In this document: in pieces, positions 1-8,810 of the stretch | How positions within the stretch are numbered: position 1 is the first letter of the stretch | How the letters are laid out: each line of letters starts with the position of its first letter | NCBI RefSeq assembly: GCF_002831565.1 | Contig: NZ_CP025096.1 | Span: forward strand, 682,001-746,000 | Source of the DNA: Spirosoma pollinicola | GTDB lineage: Bacteria > Bacteroidota > Bacteroidia > Cytophagales > Spirosomataceae | Length of the DNA stretch: 64,000 bases | Direction: 5' to 3' | The notes under the pieces: model-generated | What the model was told of the DNA's origin: nothing | What the model saw: only the letters and a program-made list of their open reading frames with translations | Database searches by the model: none | Translations under genes and position numbers: made by a program

Positions 1-1659
1 CCCCGTTATTACCTCGACAATTTCCGCTATGTGCTGGACTTTGTCAAACGGCTATACGGCAATTTGTTAAACGATGCCGAACGGGATTTTATACAGCGGT
101 TCGACGCCTTAAGCGTCGATGCCCAATGCCTGTATGTCCGGTTCAGCAACCGCAAAGGACTATTTTTTCGCGTCAACAAGCTACAGTATAACGAAATTAC
201 TGACTTACCGGCAGCCGTTGGTGAGCTAATTTTGGCTGGCTTTGTCGAACGGCTCTCGGCACACCACGAAATTATGGGCGAGTCGGCACTGGGTATTTTC
301 ACAAAACCCGAACTACTGAATCTGCTTCCTCTCGAACCGGAAGAGAATCGTTTGCTGGTCAAAGAAAAGAAGGAAAGCGTTGTTCGGTATGCACTCCACG
401 AGCTTGACTTCGCCGAAATTGTTATCAGTTTGACTACCCACGAAACGGTGGTCAGGATGAATTTTGAGGCTGAGGGCATGATGGTGAAGTATCTGTTTTT
501 TGGCAATCGGGGAAGCAGCATGACCGAATTTGTGGTGCGGGACCTGGGCATGATCAACTTCGAGCGGTATGACGAAAGTAAGTTTACGGCCCGTTTTCGC
601 ACCCGGAAAGAGGTAGAAGACAAGTTGCTGATCTCGCTGACCAACGAGGAATTCTACGATCTGAAGGAAACCGAAACACCCGCCGACGATATTTACAACT
701 GGTTTTTGAACTGGAACGAAACCCGCCCCGAATTAACCGAAATTGCTATTCCGGGTTATCAGAAACTGGTATGCCGCGTGGGCGCTTTTCTGGAACGCCA
801 AAAACTACCCGATCAGGCGCTGGCTGTTTATGAACTCTCCGATCGGGTTCCGGCAAGGGAACGGCGCGTTCGGCTACTGTTCAAAAACGGCTCGATAGAG
901 GAAGCCCTCGCCCTTTGCGACGAAATTGCGGTTAACCCGCTCAACGCCGAAGAGCGGTATTTTGCCAATGATTTCCGAGAGAAGATTCTGGGTCTGAGCG
1001 AGAAGAAACGCACGCGCAAAGCAACCACGCGTTTTTTGTCGGATGCAGAAAGCGTCAACATTCCGGCGGCATACCGCCACCACGTCGAAGCGGGGGTCAT
1101 GAATTACTATCTAGAGAATGATTTCGACGCGGCCTTCACCGAAAATTACCCCTGGCGCGGTTTGTTCGGGCTGGCTTTCTGGGATATTATCTACGATGCC
1201 AATGTGTCGGCCATTCACCACCCGCTGCAACGCGCCCCGTCTGATTTTTACCTGCCCGATTTTTACCAGAAACGAGAGGATTTACTAAAAAAGCGCCTTA
1301 CTGAACTCGACACCAAAGACGATTGGCGACGACATACGGGCCGGATGTTCAACGCCAAATATGGCATCACCAACGTGCTGGTCGACTGGTCGGATGAGTT
1401 GTTAAGGTTAGTACAGCAAATGATCGAGTTGCTTGATGTTGAGCAACTACGCCTGATTCTGCTCGAAATGGCCCGCAACGTTCGCGAACACACACGCGGT
1501 TTTCCCGATTTGCTGGTCTGGAACGAGCAGGGCGAGTATGATTTTGTAGAGGTCAAATCGCCCACCGATCACCTCGGGCCACAGCAGCTTCACTGGCTGG
1601 AGTTTTTCCAGACCATCGGCGTGCGGGGGAAAGTTGTTCGGATTATTTGGGAGTTATAG
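1..1659 (+). CDS. FAN1-like VRR-NUC domain nuclease (5' end outside window)
   Basis: The reading frame is open from the first base, and the residues before the first GTG (YYLDNFRYV) look like genuine protein, so the true start lies upstream. About 552 residues are visible. The C-terminus carries a VRR-NUC nuclease signature: FPDLLVW, then FVEVKSP about a dozen residues later, giving the PD...ExK metal-binding arrangement, followed by a glutamine-rich helix (GPQQLHWLEFF). Length and architecture match bacterial FAN1-type structure-specific nucleases, which cut branched DNA in crosslink repair; that role is inferred from the family. The stop codon overlaps the convergent methyltransferase gene by 6 bases. 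Confidence 0.85.
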   Translation, partial: PRYYLDNFRYVLDFVKRLYGNLLNDAERDFIQRFDALSVDAQCLYVRFSNRKGLFFRVNKLQYNEITDLPAAVGELILAGFVERLSAHHEIMGESALGIFTKPELLNLLPLEPEENRLLVKEKKESVVRYALHELDFAEIVISLTTHETVVRMNFEAEGMMVKYLFFGNRGSSMTEFVVRDLGMINFERYDESKFTARFRTRKEVEDKLLISLTNEEFYDLKETETPADDIYNWFLNWNETRPELTEIAIPGYQKLVCRVGAFLERQKLPDQALAVYELSDRVPARERRVRLLFKNGSIEEALALCDEIAVNPLNAEERYFANDFREKILGLSEKKRTRKATTRFLSDAESVNIPAAYRHHVEAGVMNYYLENDFDAAFTENYPWRGLFGLAFWDIIYDANVSAIHHPLQRAPSDFYLPDFYQKREDLLKKRLTELDTKDDWRRHTGRMFNAKYGITNVLVDWSDELLRLVQQMIELLDVEQLRLILLEMARNVREHTRGFPDLLVWNEQGEYDFVEVKSPTDHLGPQQLHWLEFFQTIGVRGKVVRIIWEL

Positions 1660-2394
1660 AACCCGCCCCACTCGCAGAAAGATTGGAAACTGAACCTCAC
1701 GTTCACCATCACCCCAAAGCGGCTGTAGCTCCTCTCCCAACCCGATAATGGGGTCTTCCTCGTTTTCATAAATATATTGCCGTACTGCCGACCACGTACG
1801 CAGGTAATTCAGGAATCGCTCTACTGTCCACGTTCGGCAGGCGGTAAACGTAGCGTGTTGCGCATCGGCAAATGGGAAAGGCAACGTTGCATAGCGGTTA
1901 TCAATGTGCATTCGTTGTGGGTCCCAATACGGGCCGATTCTATTTCGGTAGAAATCCAGCATGACACCATCCAGGTCTTGCCCTGCCTGCACCAGTCCGT
2001 ATCCCCACTCGGCGATTGTGGCGCCGGGCTTGGCCACGCGCCGAACTTCCTGATGAAAGGCATTCACGTCGAACCAGTGTAGTGCCTGCGCTACGGTGAT
2101 CAGATCGAAGGTTTGGCTGGCAAAGGGAGTTTGTTCGGCCTGGCTGGTCTGGTAATGAATAGTTGCTTTTTTGACAGCCAGAATGAGCTGTGTCTCGCTG
2201 ATGTCGGTTGCGTCGACCCGATCAAAAATATCGGCTAATGCACTGGCTACCTGTCCGTTTCCGGTGGCACAATCCCAGGCCGTTTGCCGGTTAGATGTAA
2301 CACTCAGGATAAAATCATATAATTCGGCGGGGTAGTCGATTCGGTACTGGGCGTATAGATCGGCATGACCCGAAAAGCGATCGAGAGGCTGCAT
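1654..2394 (-). CDS. Class I SAM-dependent methyltransferase (type 11)
   Basis: A 246-residue soluble protein with a Rossmann-like methyltransferase core. Motif I is WDCATGNGQVASAL near residue 40, with an acidic residue after the next strand (DATDIS), and the later segment FDLITVAQALHWFD fits motif IV and following. The N-terminus (FSGHADLYAQYRIDYP) resembles proteins annotated as trans-aconitate-methyltransferase-like or generic type-11 methyltransferases. The substrate cannot be read from sequence. It is transcribed convergently with the nuclease gene and divergently from the cytochrome gene. Confidence 0.85.
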   Translation of the reverse strand: MQPLDRFSGHADLYAQYRIDYPAELYDFILSVTSNRQTAWDCATGNGQVASALADIFDRVDATDISETQLILAVKKATIHYQTSQAEQTPFASQTFDLITVAQALHWFDVNAFHQEVRRVAKPGATIAEWGYGLVQAGQDLDGVMLDFYRNRIGPYWDPQRMHIDNRYATLPFPFADAQHATFTACRTWTVERFLNYLRTWSAVRQYIYENEEDPIIGLGEELQPLWGDGEREVQFPIFLRVGRVL

Positions 2395-2476
2395 ATTTTT
2401 TTATTTTCGGCAATTTTAAACGTTTTTCGAGAACAACTGTCAAACAAGTGGTTTAATAGGAAAAACCGAAGCCAAA

Positions 2477-2508
2477 ATTGGGTTATCATCGTAAACCCTC
2501 TATTTTTG
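2477..2508 (+). promoter_or_regulatory. Predicted Bacteroidota-type promoter of the cytochrome gene
   Basis: An ATTG (-33-like) at 2477-2480 and a TATTTTTG matching the TAnnTTTG -7 consensus at 2501-2508 are separated by 20 bases. This is the spacing expected for the primary sigma factor of Bacteroidota. It leaves a leader of about 45 bases before the cytochrome start at 2561. Confidence 0.55.
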
Positions 2509-2560
2509 CGCGGTTGCCCTTACTCAATTCATTTGTTTATTTATTGTTTACCCGATTCTC

Positions 2561-2950
2561 ATGAAAAAAATATTTGGCCTTCTCATCGCTTCGGCTTCGC
2601 TGGCCGTAGCCTCTATTGACGCTCATGCGCAGGCGCCATCCGATATTCCAGCGGAGATGAATACCCTGATGACGAAATACACCTGTATTGCCTGTCATCG
2701 CCCAAATCAACGGTTAGTGGGTCCTGCCTATGCAGATGTAGCCAAAAAGAAATATTCCACAGAGGAAATCGTCAACCTTATTTATAACCCGATTCCAGCA
2801 CATTGGCCGGGTTATCCACCAATGGCACCCATGAAACAAGTGCCAAAGGAAGACGCGGTGAAATTGGCTACCTGGATCAACTCGCTCGATGGCAGCCCGG
2901 CGAAAAAAGCGGGTTCCGGAAAAGGAAAAAGCAAGAGCAAAAAAGCATAA
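2561..2950 (+). CDS. Small exported c-type cytochrome
   Basis: A 129-residue protein with a cleavable signal peptide (hydrophobic stretch ending AHAQA) and one haem-attachment motif, CIACH, near residue 46. A later Met-Ala-Pro-Met stretch (YPPMAPMKQVP) probably supplies the axial methionine. The size and the C-terminal helix (DAVKLATWINSLDG) fit a class I monohaem cytochrome c acting as a periplasmic electron carrier. The tail is a Lys/Ser/Gly-rich run (GKGKSKSKKA), unusual for this family and likely disordered and basic. A predicted promoter lies upstream and a strong terminator follows, so the gene is probably monocistronic. Confidence 0.88.
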   Translation: MKKIFGLLIASASLAVASIDAHAQAPSDIPAEMNTLMTKYTCIACHRPNQRLVGPAYADVAKKKYSTEEIVNLIYNPIPAHWPGYPPMAPMKQVPKEDAVKLATWINSLDGSPAKKAGSGKGKSKSKKA

Positions 2951-2957
2951 ACACAAA

Positions 2958-2987
2958 AACACCGGACAGCATCCGGTGTTTTTTTTT
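2958..2987 (+). terminator. Rho-independent terminator after the cytochrome gene
   Basis: A perfect 9-bp stem (2958-2966 with 2972-2980, GC-rich core ACCGGA/TCCGGT) with a 5-base loop is followed directly by a run of T. A-residues precede the stem, so it may also act on the opposite strand for the convergent gene ending at 3019. Confidence 0.85.
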
Positions 2988-3018
2988 ACTTAACCTAACC
3001 TATGATAAAAAAAGATTG

Positions 3019-3489
3019 TTACTGGCTGACGATTAGCTTCTTATCAGCCCGTTTATCAAATTTTTTCTGGGTTGGTGGATTTACCAGAGCAATCTGACTT
3101 TGGACAATAACAGGCTGCTTGATCGCAAATTCCTGTGTAAAATTCTCCTTGTGTTTTTTAAGTACCACCGTGTAGTTTCCTTCCGGTAATGGAGTCAGGT
3201 CAAAACTCCGACGGTATTGCGTGATGCTCTCCGATTCGTCATAGAAAACATTGCCTTCCTGATCCTTGATCATCACTTGAACTGCCCCTCCAGTTGGGTT
3301 ATTAAAAATAACTTTGATGGTGGATGGACGAGTTGACAGTGGAAAGACGACAGCTTCAAAGCCAGATGACAATTCGGCTGGAGTCTGTTGCGAGGTAACG
3401 GTCTGCGCCTTGCCTACAGCAGAAGATAATAGAGAAATAGCTAGCACGAATAAAGTGCCGTAGCCTGGAAATAAGCGATTTGCTTTCAT
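3019..3489 (-). CDS. Small exported beta-sandwich-like protein, function unknown
   Basis: Starting at the internal ATG at 3489 gives a 156-residue protein with a convincing signal peptide (MKANRLFPGYGTLFVLAISL, ending near GKAQ). The mature part looks like a single all-beta domain. A segment such as FDLTPLPEGNYTVVLK resembles the end strands of T9SS-type sorting or Ig-like domains, but the canonical sorting motifs are not clear. I do not recognise a specific family. It stands alone between two terminators. Confidence 0.6.
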   Translation of the reverse strand: MKANRLFPGYGTLFVLAISLLSSAVGKAQTVTSQQTPAELSSGFEAVVFPLSTRPSTIKVIFNNPTGGAVQVMIKDQEGNVFYDESESITQYRRSFDLTPLPEGNYTVVLKKHKENFTQEFAIKQPVIVQSQIALVNPPTQKKFDKRADKKLIVSQ

Positions 3490-3829
3490 TGTACTAGTAA
3501 TTAAGATGTGGATAGAATTCATCCGGCTTTGTGTCGGATGATGGTTGATTCAATATGTAAAAACAGAATGTAGCTGACTTTTGAAAACGTAGGCTACCTT
3601 TTCTTTTACAAAATAGTTAGTCGACCCAATAGCTAGACAGGATAACAATGAAATCAAAAAAGCGTATTTCTACGCAAAAAAAAGTTGGTCTAAAATGCAA
3701 AAAGCACCAGACTGATATCTGGTGCCTTTTGCACTTATTAACCTAAAGTCGTTCGTTATAGCCAACCGGAAAACTCGTCTATTCGGCGGGTTCTCAAAAC
3801 TACTATTCTACCAGTACACCATACAACCA
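3490..3829. other. Intergenic region
   Basis: No gene was seen. It holds the presumed promoter of the leftward exported protein, a short inverted repeat CATCCG/CGGATG near 3521-3540, and the terminator of rlmB. Confidence 0.6.
3696..3725 (-). terminator. Rho-independent terminator after rlmB
   Basis: Read leftward, the stem GCACCAGA/TCTGGTGC (3704-3711 with 3718-3725, 6-base loop) is followed by a run of five T. It lies about 105 bases past the rlmB stop codon. Confidence 0.75.
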
Positions 3830-4660
3830 CTACCCAATGGCACTCCGCTGGCGTACCGCTTCGTACAAAATCACGCCTGTTGCCACTGATACGTTCAACG
3901 AACCGACAGCGCCTAAAAGCGGAATTTTAACGTGCGTATCGACCATCTTGAGCAATTCGGGCGAGATACCGTCTTCTTCCGATCCCATAATAATTGCCAT
4001 TGGGCCAGTCAAATCGGTGGTGCGTTCGTAGAGATCACGAGCTGATTTTTCGGTACAGGCTACTACCGTAATGCCTGACTGTTGTAAATATTTTACCGTT
4101 TCGGTCAGATCCGGTTCGCGGCAAACCGAAATATGGTTTAGTGCACCGGACGACGTTTTCATGGCGTCGGAGTTAATGGCCGCAGCCCCCCGACCGGGAA
4201 TAACAATACATTGAATGCCCGTACATTCTGCCGTGCGGGCAATAGCCCCGAAGTTCCGAACATCGGTAATGCGGTCGAGTAGCAGAAAAAACGGTTGTTC
4301 GCCCCGCTCAAATACATCGGCAATTACATTCGACAGTTTGACATACTGTACCTGGGCAATGAGGCAAACGACACCCTGGTGATTTTTACGCGTAAACCGG
4401 TCAAGACGCTCGACGGGTACGCGCTGAATAGTGACACGTTTTTGAAAGGCAAGATTCTGGATATCGGGATTGCTCAGCCCCTTCTCCATATATAGTTTAT
4501 CAATCTGCTGGTCGGACTTAAGCGTCTCGATAACTGACTGAATACCAAACACCATCTCCTCAGGTTCTGGCCGGAACTGTGGTTTTGACCCACCGGGCCG
4601 ATGCCCACCAGGACGGGAATTAGTTGGGCGATTTACTCGCGAATTGTTCCGGTTCTCCAT
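3830..4660 (-). CDS. rlmB: 23S rRNA (guanosine-2'-O-)-methyltransferase RlmB (SpoU/TrmH family)
   Basis: From the ATG at 4660 (MENRNN) the protein is 276 residues. After a basic, Gly/Arg/Pro-rich N-terminal tail it shows the SpoU substrate-binding domain (MVFGIQSVIETLKSD) and the trefoil-knot SpoU methyltransferase domain: LLDRITDVRNFGAIARTAEC, GSEEDGIS and IPLLGAVGSLNVSVATGV. These are the three conserved SpoU motifs including the Asn and Ser of the SAM knot. The family methylates the 2'-OH of G2251 in 23S rRNA. The start codon lies inside the end of the upstream GWxTD gene (28-base overlap), so the two are likely co-transcribed. Confidence 0.92.
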   Translation of the reverse strand: MENRNNSRVNRPTNSRPGGHRPGGSKPQFRPEPEEMVFGIQSVIETLKSDQQIDKLYMEKGLSNPDIQNLAFQKRVTIQRVPVERLDRFTRKNHQGVVCLIAQVQYVKLSNVIADVFERGEQPFFLLLDRITDVRNFGAIARTAECTGIQCIVIPGRGAAAINSDAMKTSSGALNHISVCREPDLTETVKYLQQSGITVVACTEKSARDLYERTTDLTGPMAIIMGSEEDGISPELLKMVDTHVKIPLLGAVGSLNVSVATGVILYEAVRQRSAIG

Positions 4661-6099
4661 GCTTCGACAATCGGGTACCAAACAGGCTGATACTCAATGA
4701 AGCGCACCAGTTCGTAATGATCCTCGACAAATTGATTCGGTTTTTTTGTAAAGGTAAAGTTTACTTCCGAGACATTGGCCCGGCGATTATAAACCCACAC
4801 TTCGCGCTCCCGGTTCCGCTGCACCCTGTCTGGGGCACCAAGCACAATATAGATCATGCCCTTATCGGTTTTCCAGCCTTCTTTATAACTCGTAAATAGG
4901 CGGTTGGCTTCTTCGACCCGGTCGAAATACGCTTTCAGGGTTTTTCGGGCTACCTCTTCATTACCCGACATTAAACTCAGCCAGTAGCGATCAAAGGCCT
5001 TTTTGACATCCTGAGCCTGATTCAACTCGCCAATTTCGGTACTGGTGCTCACATACAATACCGGCTTTATCAATTTTTCGGGGCGGGTTAATTTAGGGAA
5101 GCGTTTATCTGTTACGACCAGGCCAATCCCGGACGCATCGGTTGTATCTTCCAGGAAATAATAAAGCCCTTCGTGCGGTATAACAAATGGCTGATTCGTC
5201 ATGATGGTGAGGGTCGAATCTTCCGTCAGTGATTTCGACGCCGGGCGTGGCGCGGTGTTCATGGGCGACGAAGCCGCTTCGAAATCGTGGCGGTACCGAA
5301 AGCCGAACAGTTTCTTGCTGGTGCCATTTACATCACGAATAACAACCGTGTCGTTCACATTCACATAATTACGCAGTTCCGGCTGTTTCCCATTTTTATC
5401 AAACAGCGTGTACCGGTCGCTCAACTTTGTGCCCTTGAATCGCAGTGACAGATCGTTACGCGCTTTTGTCCCATTGGTGGTTTCGGTAATTTCAGTGAGC
5501 AGAACCGCGTTAGGCGCATCTTTAGGCCGTTTTACGTCGAATGTTAGTGTTAGGTGATCGCCCTGTGTACCTATTGTCTGGGCATTAAGGGGTACGGTTC
5601 CGTAGCCCAACCGTTCGCGGTTGTTGTAGTCGGGATACATGACATAGGCAATCATGAAATGTTCCGAAAAATCGGTTGGACTAACCATGTTATCGCCCGA
5701 TGGCGTCTTGGCAGTTATGTCCATATACACCCGAACGCTGGTGGTATCGGCGGCCAGAAATTTGCCTTTAATTGAGGTCACCACCCACTCGCCGGCTGTT
5801 TTGGCCGATACGGCAGGGGTTGTACCCAGGGCCGGGCCATCTGTCATGACTTTAACGGGCGCGGGAGCTTGTCCCACGCCAACAGTCGGGCGGGTATCGT
5901 TGCGCCGGGTATCGTCTCGGGATGGTGTGGCGTTACTGCGCTGCGCATCGTCGGGGCGAACAGCTGGCCGACTAGCCTGATTTCGCTGGGCTTCTGTGCG
6001 GGCATCATAGGCCGCATTGGCACGAGCCTGCTGCGTTTTTTTTGCGGTCGAACAGGCAACTACGAAACAAATAAAAAGTAAAGCAGATAGAATACGCAT
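4633..6099 (-). CDS. GWxTD-domain lipoprotein
   Basis: I place the start at 6099, where a lipoprotein signal appears (MRILSALLFICFVVACS, lipobox ending in Cys), rather than at the longer frame reaching 6207. The mature protein is about 470 residues. It has a low-complexity Ala/Arg/Asp-rich linker, a beta-rich middle, and near the C-terminus EGWKTDKGMIYIVLGAP, the defining GWxTD motif followed by a glycine turn. Such proteins are Bacteroidota/Acidobacteriota-associated envelope proteins of unknown biochemical role. It overlaps the start of rlmB and transcribes towards it. Confidence 0.85.
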   Translation of the reverse strand: MRILSALLFICFVVACSTAKKTQQARANAAYDARTEAQRNQASRPAVRPDDAQRSNATPSRDDTRRNDTRPTVGVGQAPAPVKVMTDGPALGTTPAVSAKTAGEWVVTSIKGKFLAADTTSVRVYMDITAKTPSGDNMVSPTDFSEHFMIAYVMYPDYNNRERLGYGTVPLNAQTIGTQGDHLTLTFDVKRPKDAPNAVLLTEITETTNGTKARNDLSLRFKGTKLSDRYTLFDKNGKQPELRNYVNVNDTVVIRDVNGTSKKLFGFRYRHDFEAASSPMNTAPRPASKSLTEDSTLTIMTNQPFVIPHEGLYYFLEDTTDASGIGLVVTDKRFPKLTRPEKLIKPVLYVSTSTEIGELNQAQDVKKAFDRYWLSLMSGNEEVARKTLKAYFDRVEEANRLFTSYKEGWKTDKGMIYIVLGAPDRVQRNREREVWVYNRRANVSEVNFTFTKKPNQFVEDHYELVRFIEYQPVWYPIVEAWRTGTIRE

Positions 6100-6231
6100 A
6101 AACAACGATGTAAAATCTATAAACCTGTGAGGTTTTAAAAACCCTATAGGTTTGGTTGCTTTTAATAACGAAAAAAAGCCCTCTTTTGGCTTACCGGAGC
6201 TGTTCATTTTTCTTTACTTACTGCAAAAGAG

Positions 6232-6239
6232 TAATTTTG
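6232..6239 (+). promoter_or_regulatory. Possible -7 element for the downstream methyltransferase
   Basis: TAATTTTG fits the TAnnTTTG -7 consensus and lies 19 bases before the ATG at 6259. No good TTTG element was found at the expected distance upstream, so this is weak. Confidence 0.3.
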
Positions 6240-6258
6240 CCAACTGAATTGCAAACGC

Positions 6259-7026
6259 ATGTATAAGACAACTGAAATTACCTCCGCCGAAATCGCATCG
6301 GATAACCCTGTTCACCAACGGCTTTTGTTCCCCTATGTCGAAGCGGCTATCCTTGTAAGCGGCAACGTTCTCGAAATTGGCTGTGGCTGGGGCCGGGGAC
6401 TTGAATTGCTGACCAAAGCGGCTAATCACTATACGGGTATCGACAAGAACGAGGAGTTAATTACCAGCCTCAGTGCCGAATACCCGAATTCGACGTTCAT
6501 AGCGGCCAATATTCCGCCCCTCAGTAGCTTACCCGACAATACGTTCGACTTTATCGTAACGTTTCAGGTCATCGAACATATTCAAAATGACGACCTGTTT
6601 ATTAAAGAAGCGCATCGCGTCCTGAAACCGGGTGGTAAGCTGTTACTGACCACCGTTAATAAGTCCTTCTCCCTCACGCGCAATCCCTGGCACGTTCGGG
6701 AGTATTATGCCGATGGGTTAAAATCATTGATGGGAAAGTATTTCCCGAAGGTTGATACAAAAGGCATTCACGGCAACGAGAAGGTGATGACCTATTACGA
6801 ACAGAATAAGGAATCGGTCAAGAAGCTAACTCGCTTCGATATTTTCAACCTGCAATACCGTCTTCCCCGCCGTTTGCTACAGGTGCCCTACGACCTGATG
6901 AACCGCCTGAACCGCAACCGACTTCTGCAAGCCGACGGTATTGCCGCCGAAATCGACTACACCGATTATTTGGTGAGCAAAGACCCCGCCGGAAGCCTGG
7001 ATTTCTTTTATATAGCGACGAAGTAA
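6259..7026 (+). CDS. Class I SAM-dependent methyltransferase
   Basis: A 255-residue protein with a clear methyltransferase core: VLEIGCGWGRGLELL (motif I), YTGIDKN (acidic residue binding the SAM ribose), then FDFIVTFQVIEHIQND and VLKPGGKLLLTTVN (motifs IV-VI). The C-terminal quarter contains NRLNRNRLL and a short alpha/beta extension that may be a substrate lid. The pattern resembles UbiE/type-11 enzymes, but the substrate is unknown. It is divergent from the GWxTD gene. Confidence 0.85.
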   Translation: MYKTTEITSAEIASDNPVHQRLLFPYVEAAILVSGNVLEIGCGWGRGLELLTKAANHYTGIDKNEELITSLSAEYPNSTFIAANIPPLSSLPDNTFDFIVTFQVIEHIQNDDLFIKEAHRVLKPGGKLLLTTVNKSFSLTRNPWHVREYYADGLKSLMGKYFPKVDTKGIHGNEKVMTYYEQNKESVKKLTRFDIFNLQYRLPRRLLQVPYDLMNRLNRNRLLQADGIAAEIDYTDYLVSKDPAGSLDFFYIATK

Positions 7027-7180
7027 GTGGAGGTTAATAGCAAAACCCATGAATCAGTCAAGGTTAAGTACGCAACTTAAGAAGTCAGGTGGTCAATTAA
7101 TGGCATTTCTGAAAGATGTCATTCGGGGCCGAGTCAAAATTGACGTCGTCTAGCATCAAACAACAGACAGATTACAGCCC

Positions 7181-7795
7181 TTGGATGATCCAAAACGCAT
7201 TGTAAAAGCTGGGTATGACAAGCTCGGTAGTCGCTATCGGACTTATTATGAACAGGCAGTTCCGCAGCGCTATACCAACTGGTTAACCGCCTTTGCTCAA
7301 CTTTTATCCCCAGGCACTCGTGTGCTCGAATTAGGCTGTGCCGATGGTATCCCAACGGCTCGTTACCTGAGTCAGCATGTTAACTATTTGGGCGTCGATA
7401 TTTCACCGGTTCAGATCGAACACGCTCGGGTCAACGTTCCAATGGCGAACTTTGCCGTGGCAGATATGGCAACCCTTCGGTTTCCTGACCATTCGTTTGG
7501 CGGAGTTATCGCTTTATACTCCATCATTCATCTACCCGTAGCCGAACAGCCAGCTTTGGTTAACGCCATCTATCAATGGCTTAAGCCAGAGGGTTACTTT
7601 CTTTGTATCCTTGGCGCTGACAAGTGGACTGGTACAGAGGCTGACTGGATTGAACCCGGCACACTTATGTACTGGAGTCATACAGATGCGGCAACCTATA
7701 CGTACTGGTTTAAAGAGGCAGGTTTCACCGTTATTGACAGCCACTTTGTCGATGAGGGTAACGGCGGGCACACCTTCTTTTTACTGAAAAAATAG
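7181..7795 (+). CDS. Class I SAM-dependent methyltransferase, TTG start
   Basis: A protein of about 204 residues beginning at TTG (DDPKRIVKAGYDKLGSRY), the usual N-terminal helix of this type-11 subfamily. An in-frame stop at 7151 leaves no ATG or GTG upstream, so TTG at 7181 is the best start. Motif I is VLELGCADGIPTARYL, followed by YLGVDIS and HSFGGVIALYSIIHLP. The end (GHTFFLLKK) is typical for the family. It is unrelated in detail to the methyltransferase just upstream, and the substrate is unknown. Confidence 0.8.
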   Translation: MDDPKRIVKAGYDKLGSRYRTYYEQAVPQRYTNWLTAFAQLLSPGTRVLELGCADGIPTARYLSQHVNYLGVDISPVQIEHARVNVPMANFAVADMATLRFPDHSFGGVIALYSIIHLPVAEQPALVNAIYQWLKPEGYFLCILGADKWTGTEADWIEPGTLMYWSHTDAATYTYWFKEAGFTVIDSHFVDEGNGGHTFFLLKK

Positions 7796-8182
7796 CGTTA
7801 TATAGCTTCGATCCCGAGGACTACTTTTCTATGCGCAGCTATGACTGTTATCTGATGCTGTAAGCTGAGATGTTGGTTTATCTGAATTTACGTAAACTAT
7901 GAGATTTTTTGTAGTAAAAGACGTACGAGCCAGCACCAACCAGAGTGAGTACCAGCATGGGTAGCCAGTCGCTGGGGAATTAGCTTGGATGAGTTATTTT
8001 TTTGGTGAACGAGAGTAGAATAGTTGAATTTTTGCCGGGTTCAAAATTACAGTCAACATATTAAAGTTCAACTAATCTGCTGTACTTAATTGACGTAATT
8101 ACTACTTATACAACAGGAAATTTTCTGACCTTCCAACCAAAATAAGGTTGATTGAATCTATCAAGTATAAACTCAATTGACC
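7796..8182. other. Intergenic region with a decayed DoxX fragment
   Basis: No intact gene was seen. About 75 bases (7903-7978) match the 3' end of the DoxX gene at 10194-10613, and the following roughly 70 bases match the sequence after the second remnant at 8505-8677. The rest is AT-rich and featureless. Confidence 0.6.
7903..7978 (-). pseudogene. Remnant 1 of a DoxX-like gene (C-terminal end)
   Basis: By eye this segment aligns with 10262-10334: shared blocks include ACGAGCCAGC, ACCAGCATGGGTAGCCAGTC and GCTGGGG, separated by small indels. It matches the codons of the last membrane segment of the DoxX protein. No open frame of useful length remains, so it is a decayed partial copy. Confidence 0.65.
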
Positions 8183-8485
8183 GTGAAAAGCATATTACTT
8201 CTGCTCATACTTACTCCTTTTTTGAGTTGTCATAAAGATACTTTTAACCCTGGGCAAGAAGTCCCTGCTACCATTATTGATCTTCAACTAGGACAAACAG
8301 TTTATTGCGGTTGTTGTCAAGGATATCGGGTTCAAATCGGTGGTAAACAATACTTCACCAATCGTGTGGCCAGCCCTTTCAACAATCCAAATACAAAGGT
8401 TTGGATTCGCTATAAGCAACCAGAAGAGGGGTGTGAGTCTGAATCGACAAATCGAATTCAAATTACCTCAATAAGAAGCCGGTGA
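8183..8485 (+). CDS. Small cysteine-rich lipoprotein, function unknown
   Basis: About 100 residues, starting at GTG 8183 (TTG at 8177 is an alternative two codons upstream). The N-terminus is a lipoprotein signal (KSILLLLILTPFLSC) with the lipid-bearing cysteine followed by HKD. The mature part is about 80 residues and predicted beta-rich, with a CGCC cluster (TVYCGCCQGYRV) and one further Cys that could bind metal or form disulfides. It sits between two decayed DoxX fragments, suggesting that it arrived or was kept during local duplication. Confidence 0.55.
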   Translation: MKSILLLLILTPFLSCHKDTFNPGQEVPATIIDLQLGQTVYCGCCQGYRVQIGGKQYFTNRVASPFNNPNTKVWIRYKQPEEGCESESTNRIQITSIRSR

Positions 8486-8810
8486 ACTCTCAGTTTACAT
8501 ATATCAACGAGCGGTTTGCTAATCTAACAGGTACTTTCTTTACAGAGATCGAGTGGTTATGCTTATCGAAGTATTTGGTTGGTCTAATGCAGCTTTGACC
8601 GCCAGCTTTTTGTAGTAAAAGACATACGAGCCAGCACCAACCAGCATGGGTGTCCAGTCGCCGGGGGCTTTGTCGGGATTAGTTGTTATTTTGGTAAATA
8701 GATACAGAATAGCAAAATTTTCGTCGGGGTAAATCCAATCCTATGTTAATTATAAATCATATAGTTAAAACTCTATTTAATTTATATAACATTTGCCTTG
8801 AATCTAGCCA
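8486..8810. other. Intergenic region with a second decayed DoxX fragment
   Basis: No intact gene was seen. Bases 8505-8677 are homologous to 10156-10343; the remainder (8678-8810) is AT-rich and shares sequence with the region after the first remnant. Confidence 0.6.
8505..8677 (-). pseudogene. Remnant 2 of a DoxX-like gene (C-terminal end and downstream flank)
   Basis: It aligns with 10156-10343 over about 170 bases: CGAGCGGTTTGC, AGGTACTTTCTT, ACAGAGATCGA, TTTGGTTGGTCTAATGCAGC, AAAGACATACGAGCCAGC and GGGGGCTTTG are all shared. The homology includes the non-coding flank beyond the DoxX stop codon, so this is a duplicated genomic segment rather than a mobile gene cassette. The reading frame is broken. 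Confidence 0.7.

Noticed and set aside
5554..6081. Overlapping + strand frames opposite the GWxTD gene
   Set aside because: They lie within the Ala/Arg-rich linker of the real protein, where GC-rich codons create chance open frames.
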